Numbered from the stretch's first letter, positions 1 through 8,101 are shown. The stretch is 64,000 nucleotides of DNA from Alloacidobacterium sp035547425 (GCA_035547425.1 DASZUU010000049.1:124001-188000); one strand, 5' to 3'. Numbers and translations are program-made. Notes: a model not told the origin generated them from the letters alone.

Positions 1-449
1 AGAGACATTTTCGATGTAGGCTGATCGCCGATGGCCACAATCACGTCGCCATCCTGTATCTGTTCGCGTTCGGCAGGGCTGCCCGGCATGACAGAGACGA
101 CCGTGGCATATCCGGAACGCTTGGAAACATTCAGGCCAACCTGTGCGGTGCCTTCTCCTGCGCGCGATTTATAAGAGGCATATTCAGCCGGGGTGAGATA
201 GCTCGAATCTGGATCGAGAGATTCCAGCAACCCATGCAAAGCCCCGGAAGTTACGTCTCCGATATTGGGCTCCACCACGTAATCGCTCTGAATCTTGTGC
301 AGGACTTCTTCATAGACGCCCATTTGACGATAGGCTCCGTCGCTCTGTGTTCCGGCGCGCACGCCGCTCAGGCCGAATCCGCCAAGGAAAACGACAACGA
401 CAAGAAGGACAGAAATACCGAGAATGGCGCGCTTAAAACCTTTAGACAT
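1..449 (-). CDS. S41 family C-terminal processing peptidase, N-terminal part (runs off window)
   Basis: The frame is open from an ATG at 449 to the window edge, so only the N-terminal 149 residues are visible. The protein starts MSKGFKRAILG and continues into one hydrophobic helix (about residues 9-30, VLLVVVVFLGG), an uncleaved anchor or signal peptide. A helical region follows (YEEVLHKIQSDYV) with the DPDSSYL motif typical of CtpA-type proteases, then the start of a PDZ domain (GLNVSKRSG...VMPGSPAE...GDVIVAIGD). The Ser/Lys catalytic domain lies outside the window. The family cleaves proteins at C-terminal residues in the periplasm. It is the host gene immediately left of the prophage; its start lies 71 bp from attL, so the integration did not break it. 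Confidence 0.85.
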   Translation of the reverse strand, partial: MSKGFKRAILGISVLLVVVVFLGGFGLSGVRAGTQSDGAYRQMGVYEEVLHKIQSDYVVEPNIGDVTSGALHGLLESLDPDSSYLTPAEYASYKSRAGEGTAQVGLNVSKRSGYATVVSVMPGSPAEREQIQDGDVIVAIGDQPTSKMS

Positions 450-519
450 GAAAAGACCTGCCAGCCGGGAGCTGTAAGAAAATCATACTCCAGCCGGAGC
501 TGTTTTGTTTTTTCATGCT

Positions 520-575
520 TTGGTGGCGGCGGGTAGAATCGAACTACCGACCTACGGGTTATGAGTCCGTCGCTC
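520..575. repeat. attL: displaced 3' fragment of tRNA-Met
   Basis: This 56-bp stretch is identical to 41381-41436. It covers the tRNA 3' end including CCA, T-arm, variable region and anticodon arm (CAT anticodon at the GTTATGAGTCC segment), and diverges right after TCGCTC. It lacks the D-arm and 5' acceptor strand and so cannot make a tRNA. Its position next to the integrase gene is typical of tRNA-targeting tyrosine recombinases. The stretch from 576 to 704 up to the integrase stop holds no recognisable gene; it may contain arm-type integrase sites. Confidence 0.9.
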
Positions 576-704
576 ATAAAACAGGCATCCGTAGGTCTTC
601 GCGCCAAAAAGTAAAAATCGAAAATTTCTTTGTTTTGCTTCTCTGTGATTGCTTCCGAAACTCTATGGGAAGCTTTCACCGGAAATCAAGTAAAAAAATT
701 TTCA

Positions 705-1976
705 TCACATCCCAGCCCAGTGTCTTCCTTGATTCCACGCGTTGCGTTCTGCCATTACCGGTTTTCGCGGCACGCCTCCCTGAGTCGCGCCGTCACCCCA
801 TACAGACGCACCCCAGCCGCGCTGCGCAGCCATGCAAATGGCCGTGTAACGTTGCTGCATCTGCTTCGTCATGTGACCCGCAAATGTCATCGCTACGGCA
901 AGCGGAACCCCAGCCTCAGCCATGCGCGTAATGCCGGTGTGGCGAAGGTCGTACATGCGCAGATGCGGCATTCTAGCGGCTACCCTTACAGCTTCCCACT
1001 GCTTCTTCAAGCCGGAATCACTCATCGGTTTCGCGGGATTCCATTTGCCAGGCGACACGCGAAGAGGGAAAAGATAATGCGACGACAGCGTCGATCCGAG
1101 GGTGCGCGCACGCTCGAGCAATCCTTCCAGCGCCCACATGCAATCATCTGTCACGATAGGGATAGCGCGAAACCGATGCACATTTTTAGCACCGGCCGGC
1201 GGAATCTGGATGATCCGATCGTGGAGCAAAATATCGCACAATCGAAGCGCCCTCAATTCATTTGTGGAGCACGTCGTCTGCAGTCCCACGATCGCGTACT
1301 GGTAAACAGTCCGAAATTCTAGCTTGCTTGAGGCTACATGTAGAAAACGGTGCTGCTCTTGTAGTGTCATGGCATGCACTACATCGCTCTCTTCCGCGCG
1401 CACCCGCAACAGAACTTCCTCTTCGCTATCGCCCCACAGACCCGCCTCGCGAAGAATACGCACCATGAGCGCTACCTCTTTCCGCAGAAGATTTGCGCCG
1501 CACGGTTGCGCCCAGAGTGTCTGTTTGATCTCGTATCCGCCGCCCTGCTTCTCCGCCCATGCCTGAGCGCCTTCCAGCGTTCGGTGCGGCCCTTGAGGCT
1601 TTTGACCCTTATGACACCACCACTCGCCCTCAGGAGATGGAGCATTGAGGGCGCGTGCATTTTGATAGCTCATGAGGTCGTCTGGCGCAAGCGCGCCGAT
1701 CGGCTTCACGCGGAAGGCCTTGAATCTTTCCAGGGCCCGCGCGTAGCCCACGTAATCTTTCCTGGTCCTTACTTTTATAAATCGAACCTTAGTTGCGAGT
1801 CCTTTTATTTCATCGATGGTGCGTCGTTGAATCCAGGTATCAAAGGCAGCAGAAAACAACATATCCGGGTGCAATTTAGCTTGTACCACTAACCGTTCCT
1901 GAGCACACTCCGAGCAGCCGGGGCTTATAGCTCGGGGTGCTTTATATAAAAAATTGGGATCGTTTGCATTATTCAT
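705..1976 (-). CDS. int: Phage tyrosine integrase
   Basis: A 423-residue site-specific recombinase that would integrate and excise the prophage at tRNA-Met. The C-terminal catalytic domain shows the family residues: Arg242 in ELRALRL, Lys264 as a possible beta-hairpin lysine, the YDLRHT box with Arg345 (the usual first His is Tyr here), His368 in AGHM and the nucleophile Tyr377 in QQRYT. Residues 40-110 fit the SAM-like core-binding domain. An N-terminal CSEC motif (residues 21-24) might be half of a metal site. The gene is divergent from the ribbon-helix-helix gene at 2088 and shares an operator-rich spacer with it. Its 3' end lies 129 bp from attL. Confidence 0.93.
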   Translation of the reverse strand: MNNANDPNFLYKAPRAISPGCSECAQERLVVQAKLHPDMLFSAAFDTWIQRRTIDEIKGLATKVRFIKVRTRKDYVGYARALERFKAFRVKPIGALAPDDLMSYQNARALNAPSPEGEWWCHKGQKPQGPHRTLEGAQAWAEKQGGGYEIKQTLWAQPCGANLLRKEVALMVRILREAGLWGDSEEEVLLRVRAEESDVVHAMTLQEQHRFLHVASSKLEFRTVYQYAIVGLQTTCSTNELRALRLCDILLHDRIIQIPPAGAKNVHRFRAIPIVTDDCMWALEGLLERARTLGSTLSSHYLFPLRVSPGKWNPAKPMSDSGLKKQWEAVRVAARMPHLRMYDLRHTGITRMAEAGVPLAVAMTFAGHMTKQMQQRYTAICMAAQRGWGASVWGDGATQGGVPRKPVMAERNAWNQGRHWAGM

Positions 1977-2024
1977 ACGCAGCAGTAAAACCCCCTGTCA
2001 AGTTACTGCGGCGTAAACCTCGGA

Positions 2025-2085
2025 GATACCTCTTAGGTGTCTAATAGGTATCATTTAGATACCTAAAGAAATCAATAAGATACCT
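2025..2085. promoter_or_regulatory. Operator cluster of GATACCT repeats between int and the first RHH gene
   Basis: Five copies of the heptamer occur in 61 bp: GATACCT at 2025-2031, TAGGTGTC at 2034-2041 (inverted, one mismatch), TAGGTATC at 2045-2052 (inverted), GATACCTA at 2058-2065 and GATACCT at 2079-2085. The third and fourth form a perfect inverted repeat with 8-bp arms and a 5-bp spacer. Short direct and inverted heptamers are what ribbon-helix-helix dimers usually bind, and two such proteins are encoded next door. The last copy overlaps the expected ribosome-binding region of the 2088 gene, consistent with autorepression. Confidence 0.75.
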
Positions 2086-2087
2086 TC

Positions 2088-2252
2088 ATGGCCAAGATGC
2101 AGGCGATGACTCTTCGTCTCAATCCGACTCAGGTTCAGACGCTCAAGAAGCTCTCAGCTAAGACCGGCCTGGATCGCACTAGCCTCATCCGCCTTGCCAT
2201 TGCCAAACTCGCAGAAAGCGAAGGAATCAAAATCGCCACGGATCAGCGCTAG
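2088..2252 (+). CDS. Small ribbon-helix-helix regulator 1 (54 aa)
   Basis: The ATG at 2088 opens a 54-residue protein, MAKMQAMTLRLNPTQV..., ending ATDQR at a TAG. The pattern is a short beta strand (MTLRL), helix (PTQVQTLKKLSAKTG), then LDRTSLIRLAIAKLAE, which matches the ribbon-helix-helix (Arc/CopG) fold. A DNA-binding role is inferred from the fold and from the heptamer operators directly upstream. No strong Shine-Dalgarno is visible; the upstream bases are occupied by a GATACCT operator. It is probably a control gene of the lysogeny module. Confidence 0.7.
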   Translation: MAKMQAMTLRLNPTQVQTLKKLSAKTGLDRTSLIRLAIAKLAESEGIKIATDQR

Positions 2253-2373
2253 AACAATATGAGGAAAACTGCTGCAGTTCATTGTTTGCAGTCTCCCATA
2301 TTTTCGCAAGACATAGCAAGACGTAAATAGAAATTGTCTTGCAACTTTCACAAAAAAGACAAAGAATGATGGA

Positions 2374-2583
2374 GTGAGCTCGAGAGAAAAAACGCCACGC
2401 GTCGGCCGACCAAAGATCGAGGAACCCAAAAAATCTGTGACCATCCGAATGGAGCCGGAGCTCATTGCAAAACTGGATGCCGTTGCCAAGGCAAACTTCC
2501 AGGACCGCACCACCGTGCTTGAGATCGCCGCGAAAGCTATGATCAAGCGCGGCTATGCGAAGACGATCGAGGACGCCAAGTGA
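2374..2583 (+). CDS. Small ribbon-helix-helix regulator 2 (69 aa)
   Basis: The protein of 69 residues starts at GTG 2374, with GATGGAG-like purines just upstream. After a basic tail (TPRVGRPKIEEPKK) it shows SVTIRMEPELIAKLDAVAK (strand and first helix) and DRTTVLEIAAKAMIKRGY (second helix), a clear ribbon-helix-helix signature. It follows the first RHH gene after a 121-bp spacer in which no other gene was seen, and it converges with the leftward lysis cassette. The two RHH proteins may act as paired repressor and antirepressor; this is inference. Confidence 0.72.
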   Translation: MSSREKTPRVGRPKIEEPKKSVTIRMEPELIAKLDAVAKANFQDRTTVLEIAAKAMIKRGYAKTIEDAK

Positions 2584-2590
2584 GCAAGGC

Positions 2591-2998
2591 TCACTTGTGA
2601 GATAACGCCCAGACCGTCACCAGCAGCGCAGCAAGCGAAATTAAGATCGGCACAACTCGCCCCAGAAAATCGAGCACGCCGCCTTCTCTCGCGTCGGAAG
2701 CCTTCAGCCCCTCGACCGTTTTCACGAGCGTATCGAGAAGCTGCCGAGCTCCTGCATTATTTGCCTGTTCGACGCGCATATCCTGAAGGGTACGTTTGAT
2801 TTCGTCAACCGCTTCCACCAATCCTGGCCTCCCGTTGCCGAGCACTGGAACAAGTTTCATCTCGAGCAGATGCTGCTTATCGAGCATTTCCTGCTGGCCG
2901 GCGCGGAGATCGTGAATATCCTTCCGGTTTTGAGCGTGCTTGAGATTCAGCTCTTTACGGAGGTCCTCCAGCTTTTGCTCGATCATCTGATCTTCCAA
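2591..2998 (-). CDS. Coiled-coil, tail-anchored membrane protein of the lysis region (XhlA-like)
   Basis: An N-terminal charged helical region (MIEQKLEDLRKELNLKHAQNRKDIHDL) is followed by more heptad-like helix and a C-terminal TM helix (ILISLAALLVTVWAL) with a short SHK tail. This layout, coiled coil then C-terminal membrane anchor, matches XhlA-type lysis proteins, but the call rests on architecture only. The frame extends upstream to 3100. I prefer the TTG at 2998 because GGGAGAGGG lies just before it; an ATG at 2986 is the alternative. It is the last leftward gene before the regulators. Confidence 0.6.
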   Translation of the reverse strand: MEDQMIEQKLEDLRKELNLKHAQNRKDIHDLRAGQQEMLDKQHLLEMKLVPVLGNGRPGLVEAVDEIKRTLQDMRVEQANNAGARQLLDTLVKTVEGLKASDAREGGVLDFLGRVVPILISLAALLVTVWALSHK

Positions 2999-3092
2999 CG
3001 TTTCCCTCTCCCCAATTGAGATCATCCAGGCAGGCCAGCTTTTAAAAATTAGAGAGCGCTGCAGAAGAATGCTTGCCCTGCAGCGCTCTGCA

Positions 3093-3455
3093 TTACTCAA
3101 CCGGATCGAGCGGCGTAAGCGTCGAGGGATCGGTGACCTGTTCAGCCTGCTGCTCAGCGGTAATACCGGCCTCGATCATCTTGATGATCTCCTGCACCTG
3201 GGAGACAACGGCGGGATCGGCGCTCGTATCCTGCTCGATCGCCGTCAAACTATCCTGCAGCGTCGCCAGGACGCTCGATACATCCGAGCCGGTCGATTGA
3301 CCGCTCTTGAGCGAAACAAAAAGGGACGTACCCAATGCAACCAGGCGATCTACTAAGTCCTGAATCGCTGGAGAGGAAATGCCTTGGCCGGTAAGAATCG
3401 TCATCAGCGTGTTGGCCAAAAGTGGGATAAGCGTAGCTATCAAAGTGATGGACAC
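3093..3455 (-). CDS. Small membrane-associated protein of the lysis cassette
   Basis: 120 residues starting at GTG 3455, behind a good ribosome-binding site (CAGGAGAAAATTT). The first 25 residues are hydrophobic (ITLIATLIPLLANTLMTIL) and could form one membrane helix; the rest is acidic and helical, ending in TPLDPVE. No family was recognised. Its place between the coiled-coil membrane protein and the holin/lipoprotein suggests a role in host lysis, but that rests on context alone. Confidence 0.6.
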   Translation of the reverse strand: MSITLIATLIPLLANTLMTILTGQGISSPAIQDLVDRLVALGTSLFVSLKSGQSTGSDVSSVLATLQDSLTAIEQDTSADPAVVSQVQEIIKMIEAGITAEQQAEQVTDPSTLTPLDPVE

Positions 3456-3494
3456 AAATTTTCTCCTGAGTTGAAATTCTTGCTTGCTTGCTTC

Positions 3495-4088
3495 TTACTT
3501 AGCCGCGCTCGTGATCGTGGCCAGGGACGACGAGACCTGCGAAACCGAGGACGCCAGCTGCGCCGGCTGCGCTGCGCCCGGATCGGACTGCAACACAGAA
3601 TGCCAAGTTTGATAGAGCGGGTCTGCCACGTTCAGCGCGTTGACGAGCTGCGCCACAGCAGCCTTCAGCGTGCCCGACGGCACAAAGCCGGCCTTCACGT
3701 CCGCTTCGTACTGCGCGGCCGCGGCATGCCCGGCCTGCAGCACGGCATTCGTCTGCGCATCGATACTATTGATCGCACCCTTTGGCAGTGGCGCATTCAC
3801 CTGATGAGCGCAGCCCGCGACAGAAAGCGAGAGCGCCGCGCAGAGCACGAAGAGCGAGAGCGTCTTGGTGGCTGTCGCACTTGCGGTGCTCGCGGCGTTA
3901 TCCAGCGGAATGTACTGTCCGAACCTGCTTTTCAGGTCGCCGGCGAGAGTTTTCAGAAACTTGTAGAGGAAGGTATAAAACGGCGAGCTGGTTGCGGTGG
4001 GTTCCGACATCGAGCTGACGGCAACAGAGAACACCCAAAGCGCCGCGACGCCGAGTGCAAATGAATCTTTAGAGCTGAGTCCAAACAT
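3495..4088 (-). CDS. Holin-like N-terminus fused to a lipoprotein-like C-terminus
   Basis: The likely start is ATG 4088 (MFGLSSKDSFALG), preceded by AAGGAACC; the longer frame to 4250 overlaps the lysozyme gene. Residues 5-27 form a TM helix (FALGVAALWVFSVAV), followed by FYTFLYKFLKTLAGDL, a sequence style seen in small phage holins. In the same frame, near residue 85-105, comes a second hydrophobic stretch ending in a lipobox (LSVAGC), then a helical Ala/Gln-rich region. The arrangement looks like a holin joined to a spanin-like lipoprotein. No ATG, GTG or TTG sits just before the lipobox segment, so separate translation of it is not evident. It lies directly downstream of the lysozyme gene. 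Confidence 0.6.
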   Translation of the reverse strand: MFGLSSKDSFALGVAALWVFSVAVSSMSEPTATSSPFYTFLYKFLKTLAGDLKSRFGQYIPLDNAASTASATATKTLSLFVLCAALSLSVAGCAHQVNAPLPKGAINSIDAQTNAVLQAGHAAAAQYEADVKAGFVPSGTLKAAVAQLVNALNVADPLYQTWHSVLQSDPGAAQPAQLASSVSQVSSSLATITSAAK

Positions 4089-4111
4089 AGTGGTTCCTTT
4101 CGACGGTCTGA

Positions 4112-4624
4112 TTACGAAGCCGCCGGCAGCGGCTCCGCGTAGTACCTTGTGAGGTCCGCCGCGTACCGGGCTACGCCTGGCGAAAGTGGATTTTGGACAT
4201 GCCCGGCATTCCAGCACGAGGCGATCTCCGCAAGCGTCGTCGGCCTGCAAGCCCTCAGGAGCTTGCCGAGAAAGGCCGTTGTCGCCTGCGCAGCGAATTG
4301 AAGATCATCAAAGTCCGAAGGACGGAATCCTTCCGGTGCGTTGACGAAAAGAATCTGCCACGGCCCGTAACTGCACGCCGCGGCCGATCCAAACTTTTCG
4401 AGCAACTCCGGCATCGGCGGATGCGTCGAGTACTCACCGCCGACATCGTAAGCAGGCTCATGCCGCGGCTTCAGGTTTGCCCCAAAGCTGCTCTCGCATC
4501 CGCTGATTGCCCAGAGCAGCCGGGCGCCGTCCAGAGGCTTTCCGTCTGGATCAGCAATCCCCAAGAGCGAGCTGCTCAAGCTCGCCCCATAGACGCCGCA
4601 TATCTTCGCCAGCTGTTCTCGCAT
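4112..4624 (-). CDS. Phage lysozyme / lytic transglycosylase-like endolysin
   Basis: 170 residues; ATG 4624 overlaps the tailspike stop codon (TGATG). The fold signature of the SLT/lysozyme superfamily is present: a catalytic Glu44 in ISGCESSFG, then SYGPWQI (residues 85-91, matching the usual GPFQI) and ASCWNAG near residue 140. It would cut the peptidoglycan glycan strand at the end of infection. There is no signal peptide, so export needs the holin-like proteins encoded downstream. It is the first gene of the lysis cassette. Confidence 0.82.
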   Translation of the reverse strand: MREQLAKICGVYGASLSSSLLGIADPDGKPLDGARLLWAISGCESSFGANLKPRHEPAYDVGGEYSTHPPMPELLEKFGSAAACSYGPWQILFVNAPEGFRPSDFDDLQFAAQATTAFLGKLLRACRPTTLAEIASCWNAGHVQNPLSPGVARYAADLTRYYAEPLPAAS

Positions 4625-7254
4625 CAAAATTTGCTGCCCTTGATAAACACATTCACGGTCGGTCTTACCGTGATCGACAACGCGCTTTCCGGCGTCGGCG
4701 CTGCCGACGTACCGCAGGTAGAGTCAGGACCGCCGTCATAGTTCGTGCAGGCGAGGCTATTCACATAGAGAGCAATCTGCGTCGAGCTTGGCACATCGGT
4801 AATGAAAGCGGTGACCGTTCCCTGCAGGCCCTTATTCGCAGAGCCGGAAACGACGACCAGCTGCCCAGGGGTAACGGCGGGCGAAGGCGCGCTCGCAAGA
4901 TTGATAAAGCAGAGATTGGTGTTGGTTGCGCCGCCGTTTCGACCAGTACACCAGCTGCCGGTCGCATTGTTGATCGAAGTCGAGCCGGCCGCTGCAGACA
5001 GATAGAAAAATGGATTGTTGCTGGTATCGACATTGTAAAGCTGGTTCTGCGCCGTCGCCGACAGAGGCAGTACAAAATTCGCGAGCTGCGAACTCGCCGC
5101 AATCGAATTCGTATTCGTGCTTGTCAGCAATGTAGAGCAGCCGGCCGGGCTCGTGTAAATACCGCCCGTAGGCGATCCGCCTACCCACGGCGATCCGCCG
5201 TTCACGATGATCGCTTCCGGGAGCCAGTTCGACACAGACGCGTAGAGGCGCTGCGAGGCCACACCCGTGCAGCCGGTCGATCCATCAATCGGCATCTTCA
5301 GGTTGTATGCGACCGTATCCTCCGGCATGACATTGTCGATAATCGGCGCAGGGCCCATGGCCGGATATACGAGCGCGCCGCCCGGATAAAAGCCGCTGTC
5401 TCGCGTGTTGGTCCACGTCCCGATATGGACCTCAGAGTAATTTCCAGTGCCAAAGCCGCGGACTAGAAACGCTATCGGAGCGGAACTCGACGAAGCATCC
5501 ACCGTATTCTCAAGCGTTGAGAGTTGGCGGATCGTCCATTGCCCTCTGCCCGTAAAAGCAGTGGACGGCGTGGGGTCGGTAACTTCCGTGTACTCCGGCT
5601 TGAAAATCCCTACGCCATTCGTGATGGTGGCATTGAACGGCGCAGGCAAATCGCTGTTATCGGCTACCATCCGGCCGTATTCGATACTGACCGAATCGAA
5701 GCCTGCATTGGCCGTGGCCCAGTCGAAGATAGCTGTACCTTCTGACACGAGTCCGCAACCTTCACAATGCACAGTACCGGCGTCAACGGTGCCATCGGCA
5801 CTGTTGTGAATCCACATTGAGCCGTATGAAATCAGGTGCTCGATATTGGTTTGACCCAGCACATCCTGGCTGCGGGCATCCTCGAAAATCGCGTTCTTTA
5901 CGAGCCCGTAGCAATGCCAGTTGTCGCCGCAGGGGTTCCAGTGGATATAGCGATTCAGAAATTTATTTGAGGTCCCCGCGCCGTGGTCGTACCAGCCTTC
6001 AAAGGTTGGTTGAAACACTTCGGCGTAGCTGATCGTGTTGCTGAAGTTATTCAGCGGCGAAAGGCCAGGACCCCCTCCCGCAGTCTGCAATGCCGCCGAA
6101 TGCACCAGGTATCGACCAGCTCTTGCGCTCGACGGCAGCACGCCCTGCAGCACCACGGTATTCGTCAGCGGATTGACGCTCTTGATGCGGGCAACAAACC
6201 AGTTCCCGTTGTCCAGCTGCAGCTGCGCGTACATCTGCGGAATCCACGGCTTGAGTCCGGAGATATCGGTCGGCGTCGTCGTCATTGACAATGTCGTCGT
6301 GCCCGTGCTGCCGATGCCGCTGCTTGTCGCGTCCGATGCAAGCGTGTCATCGAACGCCCGCGCGACGCCAAAACCCACTGCGGCATTCTCTACGACGAAG
6401 CGCACATCCCTGCTCATATACAGCGCGCCCATGTCCGGGTAAGGGTCCACCATCAAGCCAACCGCATACGGATTGCAGGTAGTCCCGAACGAAGAAGATG
6501 TACATGAAACAAAGCCATTCGGCGCCGTGATCGTGACCGTTTGCAACGTGTCGTAATACATGCGCGGAAGATCCCAGGTTCCACGGGAACCATAGATCGT
6601 CATGATCGGGATATTGTTCGCCATCTCATGGATCGCTGCGCCTCGAGCCTCCACGCCCCACCGAATGACAGGACTGATGTCACCGCCCGGAGGAATCAAT
6701 GCGCCAAGCTCGCCATTCATATTGATGGTTCCACTGACTCGATACGTCTTGCGCATCATCGCCTTCATGAAGTTTTTGGCAGCGGCCCACCGCTGCAGCG
6801 CAGCAGTATCGTCCGTGGCGTCATCACCCACAGCTCCGCACATTTCCGGATACAGGCTTCCCGTGATCTGCCGTACCATAACGCCCTGGGTACCAGTTGG
6901 ATCATCAGCTCCTGCAAACGCCGAACAGCCGTCCGGCGTAATGCTGGAACCGGGTACCCACACCAGCAGGCCGCCGCCGATTCCATTGCCGGCGTATTGC
7001 GCAAGGGTGACCGATTTCATCTGCGCCAGCTGTGCCGCCGTGTAAGGCATATGCGGGGTCGATCCATCTCCGGGAATCGACAAAGCCTGCAGCGCGCCAC
7101 CGGCCAACACGCCGCCGGGCATGGAAGACACTCCAGGCAGCATTTCATTTCCGCTCTGCAGCGGACCGCTGAGCTGCGTGTTGGGATTGATACGTTGTGC
7201 AATCGAAGTAGAAACGCACAGCAGGAGAAACAAGGCTGTCTTCACAGTCTTCAC
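4624..7254 (-). CDS. Tailspike with pectate-lyase-type beta-helix and an N-terminal signal peptide
   Basis: 876 residues starting at a GTG that overlaps the fibre gene stop (GTGA). Near residue 138-155 the sequence CGAVGDDATDDTAALQRW is the hallmark start of the pectate-lyase-3 beta-helix found in phage tailspikes that bind or cut polysaccharide. A long Ser/Thr/Asn/Gly-rich repetitive region follows. The first 19 residues (MKTVKTALFLLLCVSTSIA) form a textbook secretion signal, which is very unusual for a virion protein. The short T7-like fibre encoded upstream may be the adaptor that fixes it to the tail. The substrate is unknown; the host exopolysaccharide is a reasonable guess. Confidence 0.82.
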   Translation of the reverse strand: MKTVKTALFLLLCVSTSIAQRINPNTQLSGPLQSGNEMLPGVSSMPGGVLAGGALQALSIPGDGSTPHMPYTAAQLAQMKSVTLAQYAGNGIGGGLLVWVPGSSITPDGCSAFAGADDPTGTQGVMVRQITGSLYPEMCGAVGDDATDDTAALQRWAAAKNFMKAMMRKTYRVSGTINMNGELGALIPPGGDISPVIRWGVEARGAAIHEMANNIPIMTIYGSRGTWDLPRMYYDTLQTVTITAPNGFVSCTSSSFGTTCNPYAVGLMVDPYPDMGALYMSRDVRFVVENAAVGFGVARAFDDTLASDATSSGIGSTGTTTLSMTTTPTDISGLKPWIPQMYAQLQLDNGNWFVARIKSVNPLTNTVVLQGVLPSSARAGRYLVHSAALQTAGGGPGLSPLNNFSNTISYAEVFQPTFEGWYDHGAGTSNKFLNRYIHWNPCGDNWHCYGLVKNAIFEDARSQDVLGQTNIEHLISYGSMWIHNSADGTVDAGTVHCEGCGLVSEGTAIFDWATANAGFDSVSIEYGRMVADNSDLPAPFNATITNGVGIFKPEYTEVTDPTPSTAFTGRGQWTIRQLSTLENTVDASSSSAPIAFLVRGFGTGNYSEVHIGTWTNTRDSGFYPGGALVYPAMGPAPIIDNVMPEDTVAYNLKMPIDGSTGCTGVASQRLYASVSNWLPEAIIVNGGSPWVGGSPTGGIYTSPAGCSTLLTSTNTNSIAASSQLANFVLPLSATAQNQLYNVDTSNNPFFYLSAAAGSTSINNATGSWCTGRNGGATNTNLCFINLASAPSPAVTPGQLVVVSGSANKGLQGTVTAFITDVPSSTQIALYVNSLACTNYDGGPDSTCGTSAAPTPESALSITVRPTVNVFIKGSKF

Positions 7255-8009
7255 AGGTAAAAACTCCCTTGAGCAAAAAGTGTGTCGGTTGGTTGTGGAG
7301 CGTCTGTAAATGTCACCTGGCCGTCCACCGGCCCGAGATTGAAGCTGTTTTCCTCGCCGCCGGGGATGAGTGGATAGTTGTTCGACACCGTCACCTGCAT
7401 CGGCGTCTTGCCGATCGGCGAGCCGTTGTTCGTCAGGTTGAAGATTTTATTTACTCCATCGCGAGCGCCTGTCAGCGGACCGGCAAATTGCACCGCTCCA
7501 GAAGGCACCACGACAGAGACAGGCGATAGAGAACCGTCCGCGCCGAAGTACAAAAACTTATTCGCGCGGCTGGCTGCATTGGGAAGATCCGCGCTCTGCG
7601 GATCCGTGACGGAATACTTCAGGGCGCGACCCACATCGATCTGCAGCTGCTGCACGAGAATCGTGAGCAAATCCAGAGCCGCGGTAATAACTTCCGGATA
7701 GAAGCCCCCGGCATTAGTAAGATCGGTTCCCTGCAGCTGGGCAATGCCGGAGGTAACTACCAGAGTGGAACCGATCGCGAGCGGCCCTGCCAGCAGCGTA
7801 ATCTGGCCGCCTGGATCGACGTCCTGATTCGCATTGATACTGGCAGAGTAGTCGGCATCCAGCGTCAATACCGTTTCGTTGCCGACAAAATCCGCGCGAA
7901 CCACCTGCAGGTCATCCGCGCTGAAGACCTTGAAATCAAAAGGAAAAGTCGAAGCTGAGCCGGTACCGGTAAAGGGACCCGCCTTGCGAATCGTCGAGCT
8001 GATCGTCAT
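7251..8009 (-). CDS. Tail fibre adaptor, T7 gp17 N-terminal-domain type
   Basis: 252 residues. The N-terminal region (KAGPFTGTGSASTFPFDFKVF, split here: KAGPFTGTGS and TFPFDFKVFS) is the conserved start of the T7 tail-fibre attachment domain, and TLDADYSASIN...GGQITLL continues it. The C-terminal part (LTGARDGVNKIFNLTN...) looks like a short beta-rich receptor or docking domain. At 252 residues it lacks the long shaft and tip of T7 gp17 (about 550), so it is probably an adaptor linking the tail to the 876-residue spike encoded immediately downstream, with overlapping stop and start. Confidence 0.85.
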   Translation of the reverse strand: MTISSTIRKAGPFTGTGSASTFPFDFKVFSADDLQVVRADFVGNETVLTLDADYSASINANQDVDPGGQITLLAGPLAIGSTLVVTSGIAQLQGTDLTNAGGFYPEVITAALDLLTILVQQLQIDVGRALKYSVTDPQSADLPNAASRANKFLYFGADGSLSPVSVVVPSGAVQFAGPLTGARDGVNKIFNLTNNGSPIGKTPMQVTVSNNYPLIPGGEENSFNLGPVDGQVTFTDAPQPTDTLFAQGSFYL

Positions 8010-8046
8010 AACGGCCGCACTCCCACCAAAAGTGTGCGGTCAGCCC

Positions 8047-8063
8047 TCAAAGATACGCGTACA
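8047..8063 (-). promoter_or_regulatory. Late-gene motif, copy 3 (TGTACGCGTATCTTTGA)
   Basis: On the minus strand this reads TGTACGCGTATCTTTGA and matches 14 of 17 positions of the exact repeat found at 24319-24335 and 28280-28296. It lies 38 bp upstream of the tail-fibre start at 8009. It also lies close to the region upstream of the divergent membrane gene at 8102. See the finding on this motif. Confidence 0.5.
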
Positions 8064-8067
8064 GCCG

Positions 8068-8076
8068 TGCTACACT
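8068..8076 (+). promoter_or_regulatory. Probable extended -10 promoter for the rightward membrane gene
   Basis: TGCTACACT fits an extended -10 element (TGnTAnnnT) about 25 bp upstream of the TTG start at 8102. No convincing -35 box is visible at the usual distance, as expected of extended -10 promoters. The gene is on the opposite strand from all its neighbours and therefore needs its own promoter. Confidence 0.5.
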
Positions 8077-8101
8077 ATAAGCCCCTGCGCGAGGTGATAC
8101 C

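Noticed and set aside
520..575. Second tRNA-Met gene at the left end
   Set aside because: Only the 3' part is present; D-arm and 5' acceptor strand are missing, so it is the attL fragment.
630..1322. Rightward open frame over the integrase
   Set aside because: Composition is that of an antisense frame; the integrase catalytic residues on the minus strand decide.
2154..2546. Leftward 130-codon frame
   Set aside because: Antisense to both ribbon-helix-helix genes, which have convincing fold signatures.
4624..8009. Possible diversity-generating retroelement target in the fibre or spike
   Set aside because: No reverse transcriptase, no template/variable repeat pair and no C-type-lectin-like C-terminus was seen.
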